A stretch of DNA of 64,000 nt, taken from positions 124,001 through 188,000 of the forward strand of contig NZ_JARVRJ010000011.1 of NCBI RefSeq assembly GCF_030209745.1, read 5' to 3'. The translations under genes were made by a program, and so were the position numbers. The notes beneath the pieces are model-generated. The model was not told the DNA's origin and did not search any database. It worked only from the letters and a program-made list of their open reading frames with translations. Origin of the DNA: Arthrobacter sp. fls2-241-R2A-200 (GTDB lineage Bacteria; Actinomycetota; Actinomycetes; Actinomycetales; Micrococcaceae). How positions within the stretch are numbered: the first letter of the stretch is position 1; every line of letters begins with the position of its first letter. Shown here one piece after another: positions 9,016-18,054 of the stretch.

Positions 9016-9373
9016 GCCCCTTCACCTCCAGCGTCCCGCTTGGGCCAAGCAAGCCAATGACAGGGAGGGGTGCCCGCACAGTGACCTCGATGGTGCGTAC
9101 ACCCCCCACCGTCACCTCGCTGGACTCGATGTCCTGGGCATAGTCCGGATTCAATGCAGCGGCAATGAGAGTCCCCGCCCTGGCACTGGCATCAGCGGAT
9201 GTTCGATCAGCCAAAGCGCCATACCTGGCGCCGGACGCAGCAGCATCGATGAGGGTATTCCGGACGTGAAGAATCAGTGTTAGCTGAACAATGGACACAA
9301 AAAACATGGTCAATAACGCGCCCACCAAAACGAAGTCAACGACTGCTGATCCTTGCTCGTCGATGTCTTTCAC
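8996..9373 (-). CDS. TadE-like minor pseudopilin
   Basis: A 125-residue protein beginning MKDIDEQGSAVVDFVLVG, with a single transmembrane helix and then TLIDAAASGARYGAL, a typical TadE layout. Asp replaces the usual Glu at the start of the hydrophobic helix. It follows the small pilin gene and is part of the operon running from 12817 to 7982. Confidence 0.75.
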   Translation of the reverse strand: MKDIDEQGSAVVDFVLVGALLTMFFVSIVQLTLILHVRNTLIDAAASGARYGALADRTSADASARAGTLIAAALNPDYAQDIESSEVTVGGVRTIEVTVRAPLPVIGLLGPSGTLEVKGHAALLV

Positions 9374-9423
9374 GGCAGAGTCACAATGGCGCTACATATG
9401 AAGATCCGGGCCGCCCCCATGGC

Positions 9424-9681
9424 CTACTTGCCCACCTTCGCCATTGCTTGGTTGAACAAGTCCGCCAAGGCGGGCGATGCAATCGCCAGAAGACCTGCAA
9501 CCAATATCGCCGACATCAAGGTGATCATGACCCAGCCGGGCACGTCACCACGCTCCCTCCTTTCTTCGGTAGGGAGCGCCCGGAGTACCGCTAACCGGAT
9601 TACCACTAAGAGGTTAAGGCCCAGACACGACTGCTGCAGCAGAGCGGGCAGGCGACCCCCGAGGCGAGCGATTGTTTTCAT
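9424..9681 (-). CDS. Small Flp-pilin-like protein (DUF4244-like)
   Basis: The 85-residue product has a 25-residue hydrophobic stretch (WVMITLMSAILVAGLLAIA) after the charged EERRERGDVPG, and ends with DLFNQAMAKVGK. Size, position between tadC and the tadE genes, and the 'RGD-x-P' processing-like junction suggest the major Flp pilin. The Glu usually found five residues after the cleavage Gly is not present; the junction reads G-DVPG-W. The family name DUF4244 is from memory and is my best guess. Confidence 0.6.
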   Translation of the reverse strand: MKTIARLGGRLPALLQQSCLGLNLLVVIRLAVLRALPTEERRERGDVPGWVMITLMSAILVAGLLAIASPALADLFNQAMAKVGK

Positions 9682-9771
9682 TTTTCCCCCAATGTTTCGC
9701 TTACTTGAATTACATACACTTCGTATTTCACGAGCTTTTATGGCTGTAGCCGTGGTCCGGCGTGCGACGGT

Positions 9772-10713
9772 CTAGAAGGACATCTCCAGCGCTGCAATAG
9801 CGGGAAAGGCCGCGAAGACGACAGTCAGCGGGAGAACCCCAAAAACCAACGGCACCATCATCGCGATTTCCTTCCGTCCCGCAGACTCCATAAGCTCGCG
9901 CTTGGCAGCATCCCGGACATCAGAAGCCTGGGCCCGAAGGACATCCGCGAGTGGAGTCCCCCGTTCCACGGCGACCACGAGACCGTCAACAAACCGGACG
10001 AGCGGCGGCAACTCGGTCCTTCCGGAAAACGCACCGAGAGCCTCCGTCAACGGTCTGCCCGACCTTGTGTCCGCGAGAACTGTGGCAAACTCTGCCGCCA
10101 GCTCTCCCCGTGAGGTTCGACATACCCTGTCCATGGCTCCCATCGCGCTTTCGCCAGCAGCCACCGCGAGCGCCATCAGTTCGGCAAGGCTGGGAAACTC
10201 CGAGAGCATCCGGGATTCACGGCGCTTTATCCGTTGGCTCAAGAGGAAATCCCGAAGCAGAAAGCCACACAGTGTAGCGCCCACCACCGAGACGAGTGCA
10301 AAGGGAATGTTGAACCGGCCCGACGCGGCGCCCAGCGACACTGCAATGAGGGACAGCAGAAAACCCCCGGCCCCCCACAACAGTTGTTCAGCCCGAAAGT
10401 CCGTGGTCGACGTTGATGAGCCAGCACGAGAGAGACGCTTTGCCAGCAAGGCCGCGCCCAGGTTGTATCGCGACAAATGGGATACAGCGTCACCGATGAT
10501 CGGACGCACGATCTGTTCCAGAGGCCCAAACGGTGTCAAGTTATGGACCGGGGAACGCAAGAGGCGTGATTCCAAGTTATGTGATCTGAGCTGGGGAGCG
10601 ATCCGATCGGCGAAGGTGGTTCCTCGCATGAAAGGCAAGCGGGCCAGCACTAGCCAAAAACCAGCTCCAAGCACCAGGCCGCAAAGAACGGCTGCAACCA
10701 TCAAAGTATTCAT
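9772..10713 (-). CDS. tadC: TadC-like inner-membrane platform protein
   Basis: A type II secretion F-domain protein of 313 residues with an N-terminal transmembrane helix, two central helices and C-terminal helices ending MMVPLVFGVLPLTVVF. The cytoplasmic region contains LMALAVAAGESAMGAMDR and ELAAEFATVLADTRSG, typical of the T2SSF fold. With TadB it forms the membrane platform on which the TadA ATPase drives pilin assembly. It overlaps tadB by 4 bases. Confidence 0.87.
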   Translation of the reverse strand: MNTLMVAAVLCGLVLGAGFWLVLARLPFMRGTTFADRIAPQLRSHNLESRLLRSPVHNLTPFGPLEQIVRPIIGDAVSHLSRYNLGAALLAKRLSRAGSSTSTTDFRAEQLLWGAGGFLLSLIAVSLGAASGRFNIPFALVSVVGATLCGFLLRDFLLSQRIKRRESRMLSEFPSLAELMALAVAAGESAMGAMDRVCRTSRGELAAEFATVLADTRSGRPLTEALGAFSGRTELPPLVRFVDGLVVAVERGTPLADVLRAQASDVRDAAKRELMESAGRKEIAMMVPLVFGVLPLTVVFAAFPAIAALEMSF

Positions 10714-11564
10714 CGGAGCACCCGCTCATCCTCGGGCAGGGCACCGATCCGGAGCATCACGGTGTAACAGAGAACGGACACTACTAGGCCGCCTAGAAGC
10801 ACTACGGCTCCGAGCCCCGAGTTGTACGCAAGCATCGCTTCGGGACGACCGGCCATGACCACCACGACAATCCACGGCGCCGCTACGGCAAGACGGGCCG
10901 CATTGACCGTCCACGATTGTCGCGCCTCAAGTTCGCTTCGCGTTCTCGCGCTCTCCCGTAGGAATTCAGCGAGGGTACCCAACATCTTGCCGAGGTCCGA
11001 ACCACCAACTTCACGTGTCATGCGGAGTGCCTCGATGATGCGATCCGCTACCGGATCCGCCAACCGGGCTTTGAGCTTGTTCAAGGCGGCTTCGAAGTGA
11101 CCGCCGGACCTATAGTCGGCACCAAACTCCAGAAATAATTCGCGCAGTTCCTCAGGTCCGTTGTGCCCTAGTTGAATCAACGCCTCCGGCAAGGCCAGTC
11201 CAGCCCGTATGGCAGAGCGCAAGTGGTCCACCACGTCGGGCCATAGCTGACGCAATGTAGCCCGCCGTTTCCTCGCCCGCCAGCGAACAGCTCCGAAGGG
11301 CAGCCAGGAGCCGAAAAGCCCGAAGCATGCGGCAACTGGCACCGAATGTGTCAGAAGGAGAAAGACAAGGGCTGTAACTACTCCGAAGCATGCACAGGAG
11401 AGCACGAGTCCCGCGGCGGACACCCTCTCGATTCCTGCAGCCTGCAGCACAAGTTCCAGGCGGCCGACTTTAGGTTCTTTCGGTTGTTTGGGCGGCTCGT
11501 CCCAGGCAGACCACCATACGAGGAATCCACCAACGCCCAGCAGCAGACCGAGAAACGGCGCCAT
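10710..11564 (-). CDS. tadB: TadB-like inner-membrane platform protein
   Basis: A 284-residue T2SSF-domain membrane protein. Two helices near the N-terminus surround LSCACFGVVTALVFLLL, followed by the cytoplasmic F-domain (WPDVVDHLRSAIRAGLALPEAL, then MTREVGGSDLGKMLGTLAEF) and two C-terminal helices. The start ATG overlaps the tadA stop (TGATG), so translation is coupled. It is the partner of TadC and TadA in Flp pilus assembly. Confidence 0.87.
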   Translation of the reverse strand: MAPFLGLLLGVGGFLVWWSAWDEPPKQPKEPKVGRLELVLQAAGIERVSAAGLVLSCACFGVVTALVFLLLTHSVPVAACFGLFGSWLPFGAVRWRARKRRATLRQLWPDVVDHLRSAIRAGLALPEALIQLGHNGPEELRELFLEFGADYRSGGHFEAALNKLKARLADPVADRIIEALRMTREVGGSDLGKMLGTLAEFLRESARTRSELEARQSWTVNAARLAVAAPWIVVVVMAGRPEAMLAYNSGLGAVVLLGGLVVSVLCYTVMLRIGALPEDERVLR

Positions 11565-12817
11565 CAGTTGAGCTCCAGGAGCGCCGAAACATCAAATCCT
11601 GCCCGCGCAAACTTTTCGGCCGCAGGCATGGAGTTTGCCCGTGGTTGCAACCGGCCATCCATCAGCCCGAAAACGCCGGACGATTCAATGATCCCGTTCT
11701 CAACCCTTCTACCCAAGGACAGCACTTCCGTGACTTGCCGCTTGCCGTTGGGATGGCGGCCACAGTGGACCACGAGGTCAATACACGACGCCACGGTGGG
11801 CACCACAAAGGCGCTTGATATATTCGCCCCCGCCAAGAGAGGAAGGGTGCATATCTTCGTTACGGCATCGTGCGCAGAGTTGGCGTGTACGGTGCACATA
11901 CCAGGAAGGCCTGAGTTCAAAGCAATCAGCATGTCCAAGCTTTCGGCCTCACGGACTTCCCCCACCACAAGGCGATCCGGTCGCATTCGAAGTGCTTCCT
12001 TCACCAAACGGCGCAAGGGGATTTCCCCGCCCCCTTCAAGATTTGGCTGACGGCACTGGAGTCCCACGACATCACGTAGTGGAAGCTGCAGTTCAAAGAT
12101 TTCCTCTACGGTGACAACACGTTCACGCGAACCAATGCTCGCGGCGAGACAGTTCAGCAACGTGGTCTTTCCGGCTTGCGTCGCTCCAGAGACGAGGATA
12201 TTGAGTCCGCTGGCGACGGCCGCTCCCAAGAACCTGGCCGCTTGGGGCGTCAGGCTGCCGAGGTCCACCAGATGCTCCAACCGGCTAGCTCGCGCGACAA
12301 ACTTTCGGATATTGACGGCCCAGTGTTTCCGGGTGATATCAGGGATGACCACGTGCAATCTGGAACCGTCGGGCAATGCAGCATCGACGAATGGGGAGGA
12401 TAGGTCCAGCCTGCGGCCGGAACTTTTCAACATCTTTTCGACCAAGTCCCGAACCTGTTGGTCGCTCAGTACTATGCCCGTGAGCTCCGATTCTCCGTTT
12501 CGAGCCACATAAACTTCCTGGGGTGTATTAATCCACACTTCTTCTATCGAGGGATCATCCAGAAGTGGTTGAAGGGGTCCGAATCCGGCAATGGCGTCAA
12601 AGATGTGGCGGCGGGCAGTGTCGAGATGGCCCAGCGGAGGAAGCGGCGCCAGAAGGGCCCGTTCATCGTAATCGCTGATAGCAGCATCAACGAGGCTCCG
12701 CACGTCCACGGATTGCTCCAACGGATCCAATCCGCGCCGCCTGATCAGCTCGCGGACTTCTCCTTCCACGATCTTTACAGCGTCCACGGTTCCCCCAAAG
12801 AGTGGTTTCCAGCTCAT
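11564..12817 (-). CDS. tadA: TadA/CpaF-type secretion ATPase
   Basis: A hexameric type II/IV secretion ATPase of 417 residues powering Flp pilus assembly. The N-terminal region (ERALLAPL..FGPLQPLLDDP) precedes the RecA-like core. Walker A GATQAGKTT is at 211-219, Walker B RLVVGEVR at 282-289 and the His box GMCTVHANS at 306-314. It is the first gene of the seven-gene operon. Actinobacterial loci often place a CpaE/Ssd-like ATPase just upstream; here none is adjacent, but a TadZ-like ATPase and a CpaB-like protein lie at 45.9-47.8 kb. Confidence 0.93.
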   Translation of the reverse strand: MSWKPLFGGTVDAVKIVEGEVRELIRRRGLDPLEQSVDVRSLVDAAISDYDERALLAPLPPLGHLDTARRHIFDAIAGFGPLQPLLDDPSIEEVWINTPQEVYVARNGESELTGIVLSDQQVRDLVEKMLKSSGRRLDLSSPFVDAALPDGSRLHVVIPDITRKHWAVNIRKFVARASRLEHLVDLGSLTPQAARFLGAAVASGLNILVSGATQAGKTTLLNCLAASIGSRERVVTVEEIFELQLPLRDVVGLQCRQPNLEGGGEIPLRRLVKEALRMRPDRLVVGEVREAESLDMLIALNSGLPGMCTVHANSAHDAVTKICTLPLLAGANISSAFVVPTVASCIDLVVHCGRHPNGKRQVTEVLSLGRRVENGIIESSGVFGLMDGRLQPRANSMPAAEKFARAGFDVSALLELN

Positions 12818-12977
12818 AGCGGGAGGAACCTCCCGCTGGATTTACGCTAGGCGAGCCTGAGTGGGGAACAAAGTCCTTCGAAGACGTATGTGGATAACCG
12901 CCTTGGAGCAGTGCGTACCACGTGTTGCTTCTGCATCTCGCTTCCCACTAGTCACTCCAGTCACAGAATGTTAGGGT

Positions 12978-13001
12978 AAAGGCCGTTAGGAGCTGGCCTT
13001 T
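12978..13001. other. Inverted repeat between tadA and the lysozyme gene
   Basis: Arms aaaggcc (12978-12984) and ggccttt (12995-13001) enclose a 10-nt loop. The region 12818-13087 must hold the divergent promoters for the tad operon and the lysozyme gene. No convincing -35/-10 pair stands out to me. Confidence 0.3.
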
Positions 13002-13087
13002 GGTCCCATGCGCAGGCGCCCGCCCCGGAGCTTGTCCGCAAGCCACACCATGTGCCGCTGACCCGCGGCACAGGGCCGGATGTGAAG

Positions 13088-15805
13088 ATGACAAGTAAGA
13101 GTCCAACTGAACGTACCCGCCTGAGGTCCTTGGCTCGGGCAGGAATCGCGGTTTCCATCGCCCTTATTTCGGGGAGCTTTGTTGGTATGCCTGCCATGGC
13201 AGTACCTTCGGCCCCCCAACATAGCCTTGCAGTGGCGCCGTCAGCGCCGCTCCCGACGCCCGGGCAGGGACCCAGGCCTGCGGCCAAGACCAAACCGCAA
13301 ACCAACGAGTTGCCCAACCAGCAGCACGAGCTGGCCCCCGCCGTCGCGCCGACCCCCGCGGCAGCGGCAGCCGGCCCCGCGCCCGATGCCTCGATTCAAG
13401 GTTCCGGCACCGCACCCATGCCGGGAAATGCCCCCGATGCGGAGACGAAGAAAGCCGCAATGCGGTCATCGATTCCCGCTGGCGGCGCCGAAATGGGACA
13501 GCGCTCCTCGCGGGTCCTCGCCACTAAGCAGGACGGCACTGCGGCGCCCGCGAGTGGCCGGGCGGTTGGCGGAGCGGTTAACGCCACCGTTCCGATGACG
13601 GCGGACACCTCGCATTGGCGGCCAAGCGTGGGGGTGGAGGGTCAGGATGTCAGCGCGCACCAAGGCAACGTGGACTGGCAGGGCCAGTGGAGCCAAGGGG
13701 TGCGTTGGGCTTACGTAAAAGCCTCAGAAGGCAACTACTACGTCAACGAGAACTACACCCAGCAGTACAACGGTTCCCGCGATGCCGGCATGATCCGGGG
13801 CGCCTACCATTTCGCCATCCCGAACTGGTCATCCGGTGCAGACCAGGCTCGTTACTTCGTGGCAAATGGCGGAGGATGGACAGCCGACGGCTACACATTG
13901 CCTCCCGTTCTGGACATTGAGTACAACCCGTACGCCGGACGGACCATCAACGGCTTTTACTTCGGCAACACGTGCTACGACATGTCCCAGGCGCAACTTG
14001 GCCAGTGGGCAGCAGATTTCGGAAATACCGTCAAAGCACTCACTGGGCGCTTCCCGGTCATTTACAGCACCACAGACTGGTGGAACACCTGCGTCGGCAA
14101 CTCCACCTTTGGGAGCTATCCCCTCTGGATCGCTTCCTATTGGAACAACCCGACGAACTCCCCCGGATCCTTGCCTACCAGCTGGAACGGCTACACGATG
14201 TGGCAGTACAGCAGCACGGGACCCTTTGAGGGGGATTCCAATATCTTCAACGGCAGCTACGACCAACTGAGGACGTATGCCCGCGGAGTCGGCTATCCCT
14301 CCAATCCGTCCATCAAGTCCGAGGCCGACATCCTCGTTACTAACGCCTCCGGACGATTGGACAACTTTCCTGCCGACGGCCAAGGCAATATCACCGGGCC
14401 GGTAACAATCGGTTCCGGTTGGGCAGGTGCCAAATCCATCTACGTCGTGGACTGGAACCAGGACGGCGTCCAAGACATCCTGTCGCAATGGCCGGACGGA
14501 TCCCTCAAGGTCTTCCCAGGCGCACCCGGTGGCGGTTTCTATGCTCCCATTCAGGTCGGGAAGGGCTGGCAGGAGATGTCGCTGACCGTGGGGTGGTGGA
14601 ACTCCGGCGACGGATATCCAGGAGTCCTGGGCCAGGACGCCTTCGGCGATATCTACCGATACCCAAACGCAGGGGGCGGTGTGCTGGGGGCAGGAGTCAA
14701 GATCGGTTCAGGTTTCACCGGCCACCAGATCAACCAGATTGACTTTGATGGAGACGGCAGTCAGGACCTCGTCACTCGAACGACGGACGGCACGCTCCGG
14801 CTCTACCGGTCGGACGGTTTGGGCAACTTCCTCAACGAGCCTGCTCGCGTCATCGGATCCGGGTGGGACGGCATGACCGCCGTCAGTTCCTCAACCAACT
14901 TCAGCGGCGCCGCATCCCAAGGGCTTGTGGCGCGGGCGGCCAATGGCGACCTGGACTACTACCCCGCCGTTTCCGGATCATGGGGTAGCCAGAGTCTGAT
15001 CGGATTGGGATGGAACGATGTCACCCTGATCAGTGGGGCGCCGGTCGACGTCGAGTCAACACTCGGCGTCGGCGCGCCGGACGTCCTGGCCATCAGGCCC
15101 GATGCGAACCTTTACCGTTACCCCGGTTCCGGTTCCACCAGCCTCCTACCCCAAGAGTTGGTCGGCACCGGTTGGGCTGGCCTCAAAGCAGGATTCGTGA
15201 CCGACTGGAACGGCGACGGCACCCTCGATGTGGTGGCCCAATGGTCTGACGGCCGCTTGAGCGTCTACCCGGGCAGGAACGGCCGAGGCTTCGGAGCTCC
15301 GATCAGCTTGGGTACAAACTGGGCCGGATGGACACTGACGGTCGGGACCTGGAAGACAACGGACGGCCACCCCGGGATAGTCGGGTACGACTCCACCGGC
15401 CGTTTGTTCTACTTCAATAACCTCAGCGGTGGAACAGTCAGCGCTGGTATCGCCATCGGTGTCGGCTGGACAGGTTTGGACATAGTCCAGATGGACTTCG
15501 ACAAGGATTCGAAGCCTGACCTTCTCGCCAAGACCAGAACAGGTGACCTGAAGCTCTACCGCTCGAACGGTGCGGGTAATTTCATCCCGGAAACGCCCGA
15601 GGTGGTTGGAACGGGGTGGAACATCATTTCAAGCTTCGGAGCCATCCGTGACTTCTCGAACCCTGGTTCGACTGGCTTGGTAGCCCGGACCACCACCGGT
15701 GAGCTGCGCTACTACCCGGTTGGGCAGAACAAGGCGTGGGGTACACCGATGCCGATCGGCACCGGATGGAACGGCTTGAAAATACTGGCACCAGCGGCGA
15801 AGTAA
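13088..15805 (+). CDS. Secreted GH25 lysozyme with duplicated FG-GAP-like repeats
   Basis: A muramidase-type secreted hydrolase of about 905 residues. A signal peptide (LARAGIAVSIALISGSFVG, cleavage near AMA-V) is followed by a Pro/Ala-rich linker. The GH25 barrel begins at GQDVSAHQGNVDW and has the catalytic pair in VLDIEYN (about residue 275), with YVKASEG, GAYHFA and WIASYW typical of the family. After the barrel come two similar blocks of about 240 residues, each with repeats of the type DWNQDGVQDILSQWPDGSLKV (FG-GAP/VCBS-like). The ATG at 13088 was preferred to 13052 because the signal peptide then starts normally. The repeats may hold the enzyme at the cell wall. Confidence 0.92.
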   Translation: MTSKSPTERTRLRSLARAGIAVSIALISGSFVGMPAMAVPSAPQHSLAVAPSAPLPTPGQGPRPAAKTKPQTNELPNQQHELAPAVAPTPAAAAAGPAPDASIQGSGTAPMPGNAPDAETKKAAMRSSIPAGGAEMGQRSSRVLATKQDGTAAPASGRAVGGAVNATVPMTADTSHWRPSVGVEGQDVSAHQGNVDWQGQWSQGVRWAYVKASEGNYYVNENYTQQYNGSRDAGMIRGAYHFAIPNWSSGADQARYFVANGGGWTADGYTLPPVLDIEYNPYAGRTINGFYFGNTCYDMSQAQLGQWAADFGNTVKALTGRFPVIYSTTDWWNTCVGNSTFGSYPLWIASYWNNPTNSPGSLPTSWNGYTMWQYSSTGPFEGDSNIFNGSYDQLRTYARGVGYPSNPSIKSEADILVTNASGRLDNFPADGQGNITGPVTIGSGWAGAKSIYVVDWNQDGVQDILSQWPDGSLKVFPGAPGGGFYAPIQVGKGWQEMSLTVGWWNSGDGYPGVLGQDAFGDIYRYPNAGGGVLGAGVKIGSGFTGHQINQIDFDGDGSQDLVTRTTDGTLRLYRSDGLGNFLNEPARVIGSGWDGMTAVSSSTNFSGAASQGLVARAANGDLDYYPAVSGSWGSQSLIGLGWNDVTLISGAPVDVESTLGVGAPDVLAIRPDANLYRYPGSGSTSLLPQELVGTGWAGLKAGFVTDWNGDGTLDVVAQWSDGRLSVYPGRNGRGFGAPISLGTNWAGWTLTVGTWKTTDGHPGIVGYDSTGRLFYFNNLSGGTVSAGIAIGVGWTGLDIVQMDFDKDSKPDLLAKTRTGDLKLYRSNGAGNFIPETPEVVGTGWNIISSFGAIRDFSNPGSTGLVARTTTGELRYYPVGQNKAWGTPMPIGTGWNGLKILAPAAK

Positions 15806-15812
15806 CTACTGT

Positions 15813-15829
15813 GGCGCTCGGCGCCGCTT
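15813..15829 (+). terminator. Weak hairpin after the lysozyme gene
   Basis: ggcgc (15813-15817), tcg, gcgcc (15821-15825), then a short gcttt. It lies 8 bases past the stop. The T-run is too short for confidence. Confidence 0.3.
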
Positions 15830-16067
15830 TCATCGATCGAAGGCTTGTTCCCCTGGACTTCCCGGGAGGGCAGGCCTTCGGTCTTTTCGCAGCAGATTTC
15901 CGAACACCGTGACTATTTTTTTCGCGGGTTACCGGCCCTAAATGGCCGCCCCACATGGTCTAATGAAGTTGGTCTCACGTATTGGCTGTTCAGTGCATCC
16001 GGGAATCGGACTTTGTTTAGGGGTAAGCGAAGGTCATCCACTGCACGCAATCAAGGAGTGATCTTTT

Positions 16068-17414
16068 ATGGCGTTTAGAGTTGGAACCGCAAGCGCTGAC
16101 ATAACGCCGTCGCTAAGCACCAATCCCTATATGGCCGGATATGGAACCACCGACGGCGGCCGCGTGGCAACCAGCAGTTCACCGTATGAGCCGCTTTACG
16201 CCCGCGCAATCCTCATATGGGAAGACACCAGCCCGCAAATCATCATCAGCGTTGATGTCTTGGCAATACCGAGGGCCATGCACCAGCGGATCCGGAGCCG
16301 CATTGTTGACCTGGCGGATTGGGCGAGCAGCGATATCATCCTCCAAGCAACCCACACGCACAACGGGCCCGCGCTGATTGACACCCTGCAGCCATACATG
16401 GCTTACGGTATTTCGGATCTCGGTCTTATCCGCTCCTACAGTGCAGACCTCGAAGACACCATCGTCAATCTTGCGCAGGATGCGCTCAATGCCAACGAAG
16501 TGGCGGTGACTTTCGACTACAAGGTGTCCAGCCAGAACATCGCCGCCAACAGAGCCGGCCTTCCGTACACGGAGACCGCGGTTCCGATTCTCGTTGCCAG
16601 AGGCACCAACGGAAAGCCTGTAGCTGTGATCTTCAGCTACGGCTGCCACCCGATCAGCGCCGGGCTGCGCACTTTGTTCGACGGCGACTTCGCGGCTGGG
16701 GCCTGCAACTATATCGAGAACAACAACCCAAATTGCTTTGCCATGTTCCTCCAAGGACCGGCCGGAGACCAAGATCCCGGCGGCGTCCGCAGCTGGGCGC
16801 TCCGTGACCAACACGCCGATGCGTTAGGTGCAACCGTCAGTACAAACATGCAGACCGCAGGACGAGCACTCACGGGCCCTATCAGCACACAGTACAAGGA
16901 AGTCCAGCTGCCTTTGGACATTACGGCCACGCCGGCCAACCTCGCCGCAGTGCGCGCGGACTACGTAGCGCGACTGCCTAATCCGGACGGCCAGCCGCAG
17001 TGGTACCAGCGCCACGCCCAGGTCATGATCGCTCGGATCGACAGCAACAGCTACAGCACATCCGTGCCGTCCCCGTTCCAAGTCTGGAAATTCAATGGGA
17101 GCCCGCAACTGAAAATTGCCCTGGTCGGCGGGGAGCTGGTCAGTGGCTATGGTGCCTACTTCCGCAACCAGAACGGTGGGAGCAACGGAATCATTATCGG
17201 CGGTTACGCCAACGAGTCCTGCTGTTACATACCCAGCAATGAATTCTTTCCTCCGAACATGCCTCTCGGAAGCTACGAAGGCGGTTGGGAGCCCGATTAC
17301 CCTGGAATTGCCGGTGGCGCCATGACTGTTTATGGCCATTTAGGTCACTTCAAAGCCGGCGCAAATGGAGTGGAAACAACGCTTATCAATGCAATGAACG
17401 CCATGCTCGCTTAA
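16068..17414 (+). CDS. Neutral/alkaline ceramidase-like protein (N-terminal domain only)
   Basis: This 448-residue protein matches the catalytic N-terminal domain of neutral/alkaline non-lysosomal ceramidases. It opens with RVGTASADITP and contains the metal-site segments ATHTHNGPA and SYGCHPIS, then FLQGPAGDQDPGG. The ~200-residue C-terminal domain of characterised ceramidases is absent, so it is better called ceramidase-like. No signal peptide is visible. AAGGAG lies 10 bases before the ATG. It stands alone between a lysozyme and secreted proteins and ends in a strong terminator. Substrates could be sphingolipid-like amides or other N-acyl compounds; the sequence does not decide this. Confidence 0.8.
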   Translation: MAFRVGTASADITPSLSTNPYMAGYGTTDGGRVATSSSPYEPLYARAILIWEDTSPQIIISVDVLAIPRAMHQRIRSRIVDLADWASSDIILQATHTHNGPALIDTLQPYMAYGISDLGLIRSYSADLEDTIVNLAQDALNANEVAVTFDYKVSSQNIAANRAGLPYTETAVPILVARGTNGKPVAVIFSYGCHPISAGLRTLFDGDFAAGACNYIENNNPNCFAMFLQGPAGDQDPGGVRSWALRDQHADALGATVSTNMQTAGRALTGPISTQYKEVQLPLDITATPANLAAVRADYVARLPNPDGQPQWYQRHAQVMIARIDSNSYSTSVPSPFQVWKFNGSPQLKIALVGGELVSGYGAYFRNQNGGSNGIIIGGYANESCCYIPSNEFFPPNMPLGSYEGGWEPDYPGIAGGAMTVYGHLGHFKAGANGVETTLINAMNAMLA

Positions 17415-17429
17415 TCCGGTGGCAGCAGA

Positions 17430-17463
17430 AAGGGTGCGGACCAATGCGGTCCGCACCCTTTTA
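17430..17463. terminator. Strong bidirectional terminator
   Basis: Thirteen-base arms aagggtgcggacc (17430-17442) and ggtccgcaccctt (17448-17460) enclose the loop aatgc, followed by tttta. It separates the ceramidase-like gene from the convergent gene ending at 17518. Confidence 0.9.
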
Positions 17464-17517
17464 TGCTATTACCAACTTTTTGGTAGCACGGCTGATATTG
17501 ATTGCCCACTCGCGTCC

Positions 17518-18054
17518 CTAGATCGCGGTCTTGAGCCACCTCGTAAAGACAGCCGCCTGCGGTGCCATAGGAGCGAGGGTGAGGGCACCCTTGACCACGG
17601 GAATCCCGTACGATGCAAGGGCGGCCGGGAGATTCCTTGGGTCGGTCCTCGTACATGCCTTGACGATCTGCAGGCACAGGGCGGCGTCCTGTCCTCGGCT
17701 GGCCCCCGCGGCAATGGCGGCATTGACCGCAGCGGCCTCCTCCGGAGTGAGCACGAGTGGACCGCTGCCAACGTAGGCAACCTGGCAGTCTGTCGCCTGC
17801 AGGTACCGTGGCGCCGCCCAGAGTTCCTCCAAGCTCGAAAACTTGCCAATGAGGCTGCCGTCCCTGCCCGTGCAGGTGAACTGGTATCTGGTCGAAGGCT
17901 CCGGGCGCTCCTTCGGGATTTCGCCGTCGCCAGACGCGGCGGGCGCCATATCCACGGCGGATGGTTGGGAAGTACTAATTTTGGCTCCTGAGCAAACGGC
18001 CAAGGCAATTGATGCCACGCCGAGCTGAAGAACACTGCGCCTGCGCAAGTCCAC
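17518..18054 (-). CDS. Secreted (Tat-like) protein of unknown function, paralog of next gene
   Basis: A 178-residue protein starting at GTG 18054. The N-terminus MDLRRRSVLQLGVASIALA has a twin-arginine-like RRSVL motif and a hydrophobic core ending at Cys21 (ALAVC), which could be an atypical lipobox. The mature part contains FTCTGRDG, SSLEELWAAPRYLQATDCQVAYVG and TPEEAAAVN. These align with the upstream lipoprotein (YDCTSLDN, SSLAEVWAAPNYTRMASCDVAYQG, TPRE), so the two share a domain with paired Cys. I do not recognise the family. It is preceded by the 83-nt conserved leader at 18055-18137 and probably cotranscribed with the lipoprotein gene. Confidence 0.75.
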   Translation of the reverse strand: MDLRRRSVLQLGVASIALAVCSGAKISTSQPSAVDMAPAASGDGEIPKERPEPSTRYQFTCTGRDGSLIGKFSSLEELWAAPRYLQATDCQVAYVGSGPLVLTPEEAAAVNAAIAAGASRGQDAALCLQIVKACTRTDPRNLPAALASYGIPVVKGALTLAPMAPQAAVFTRWLKTAI

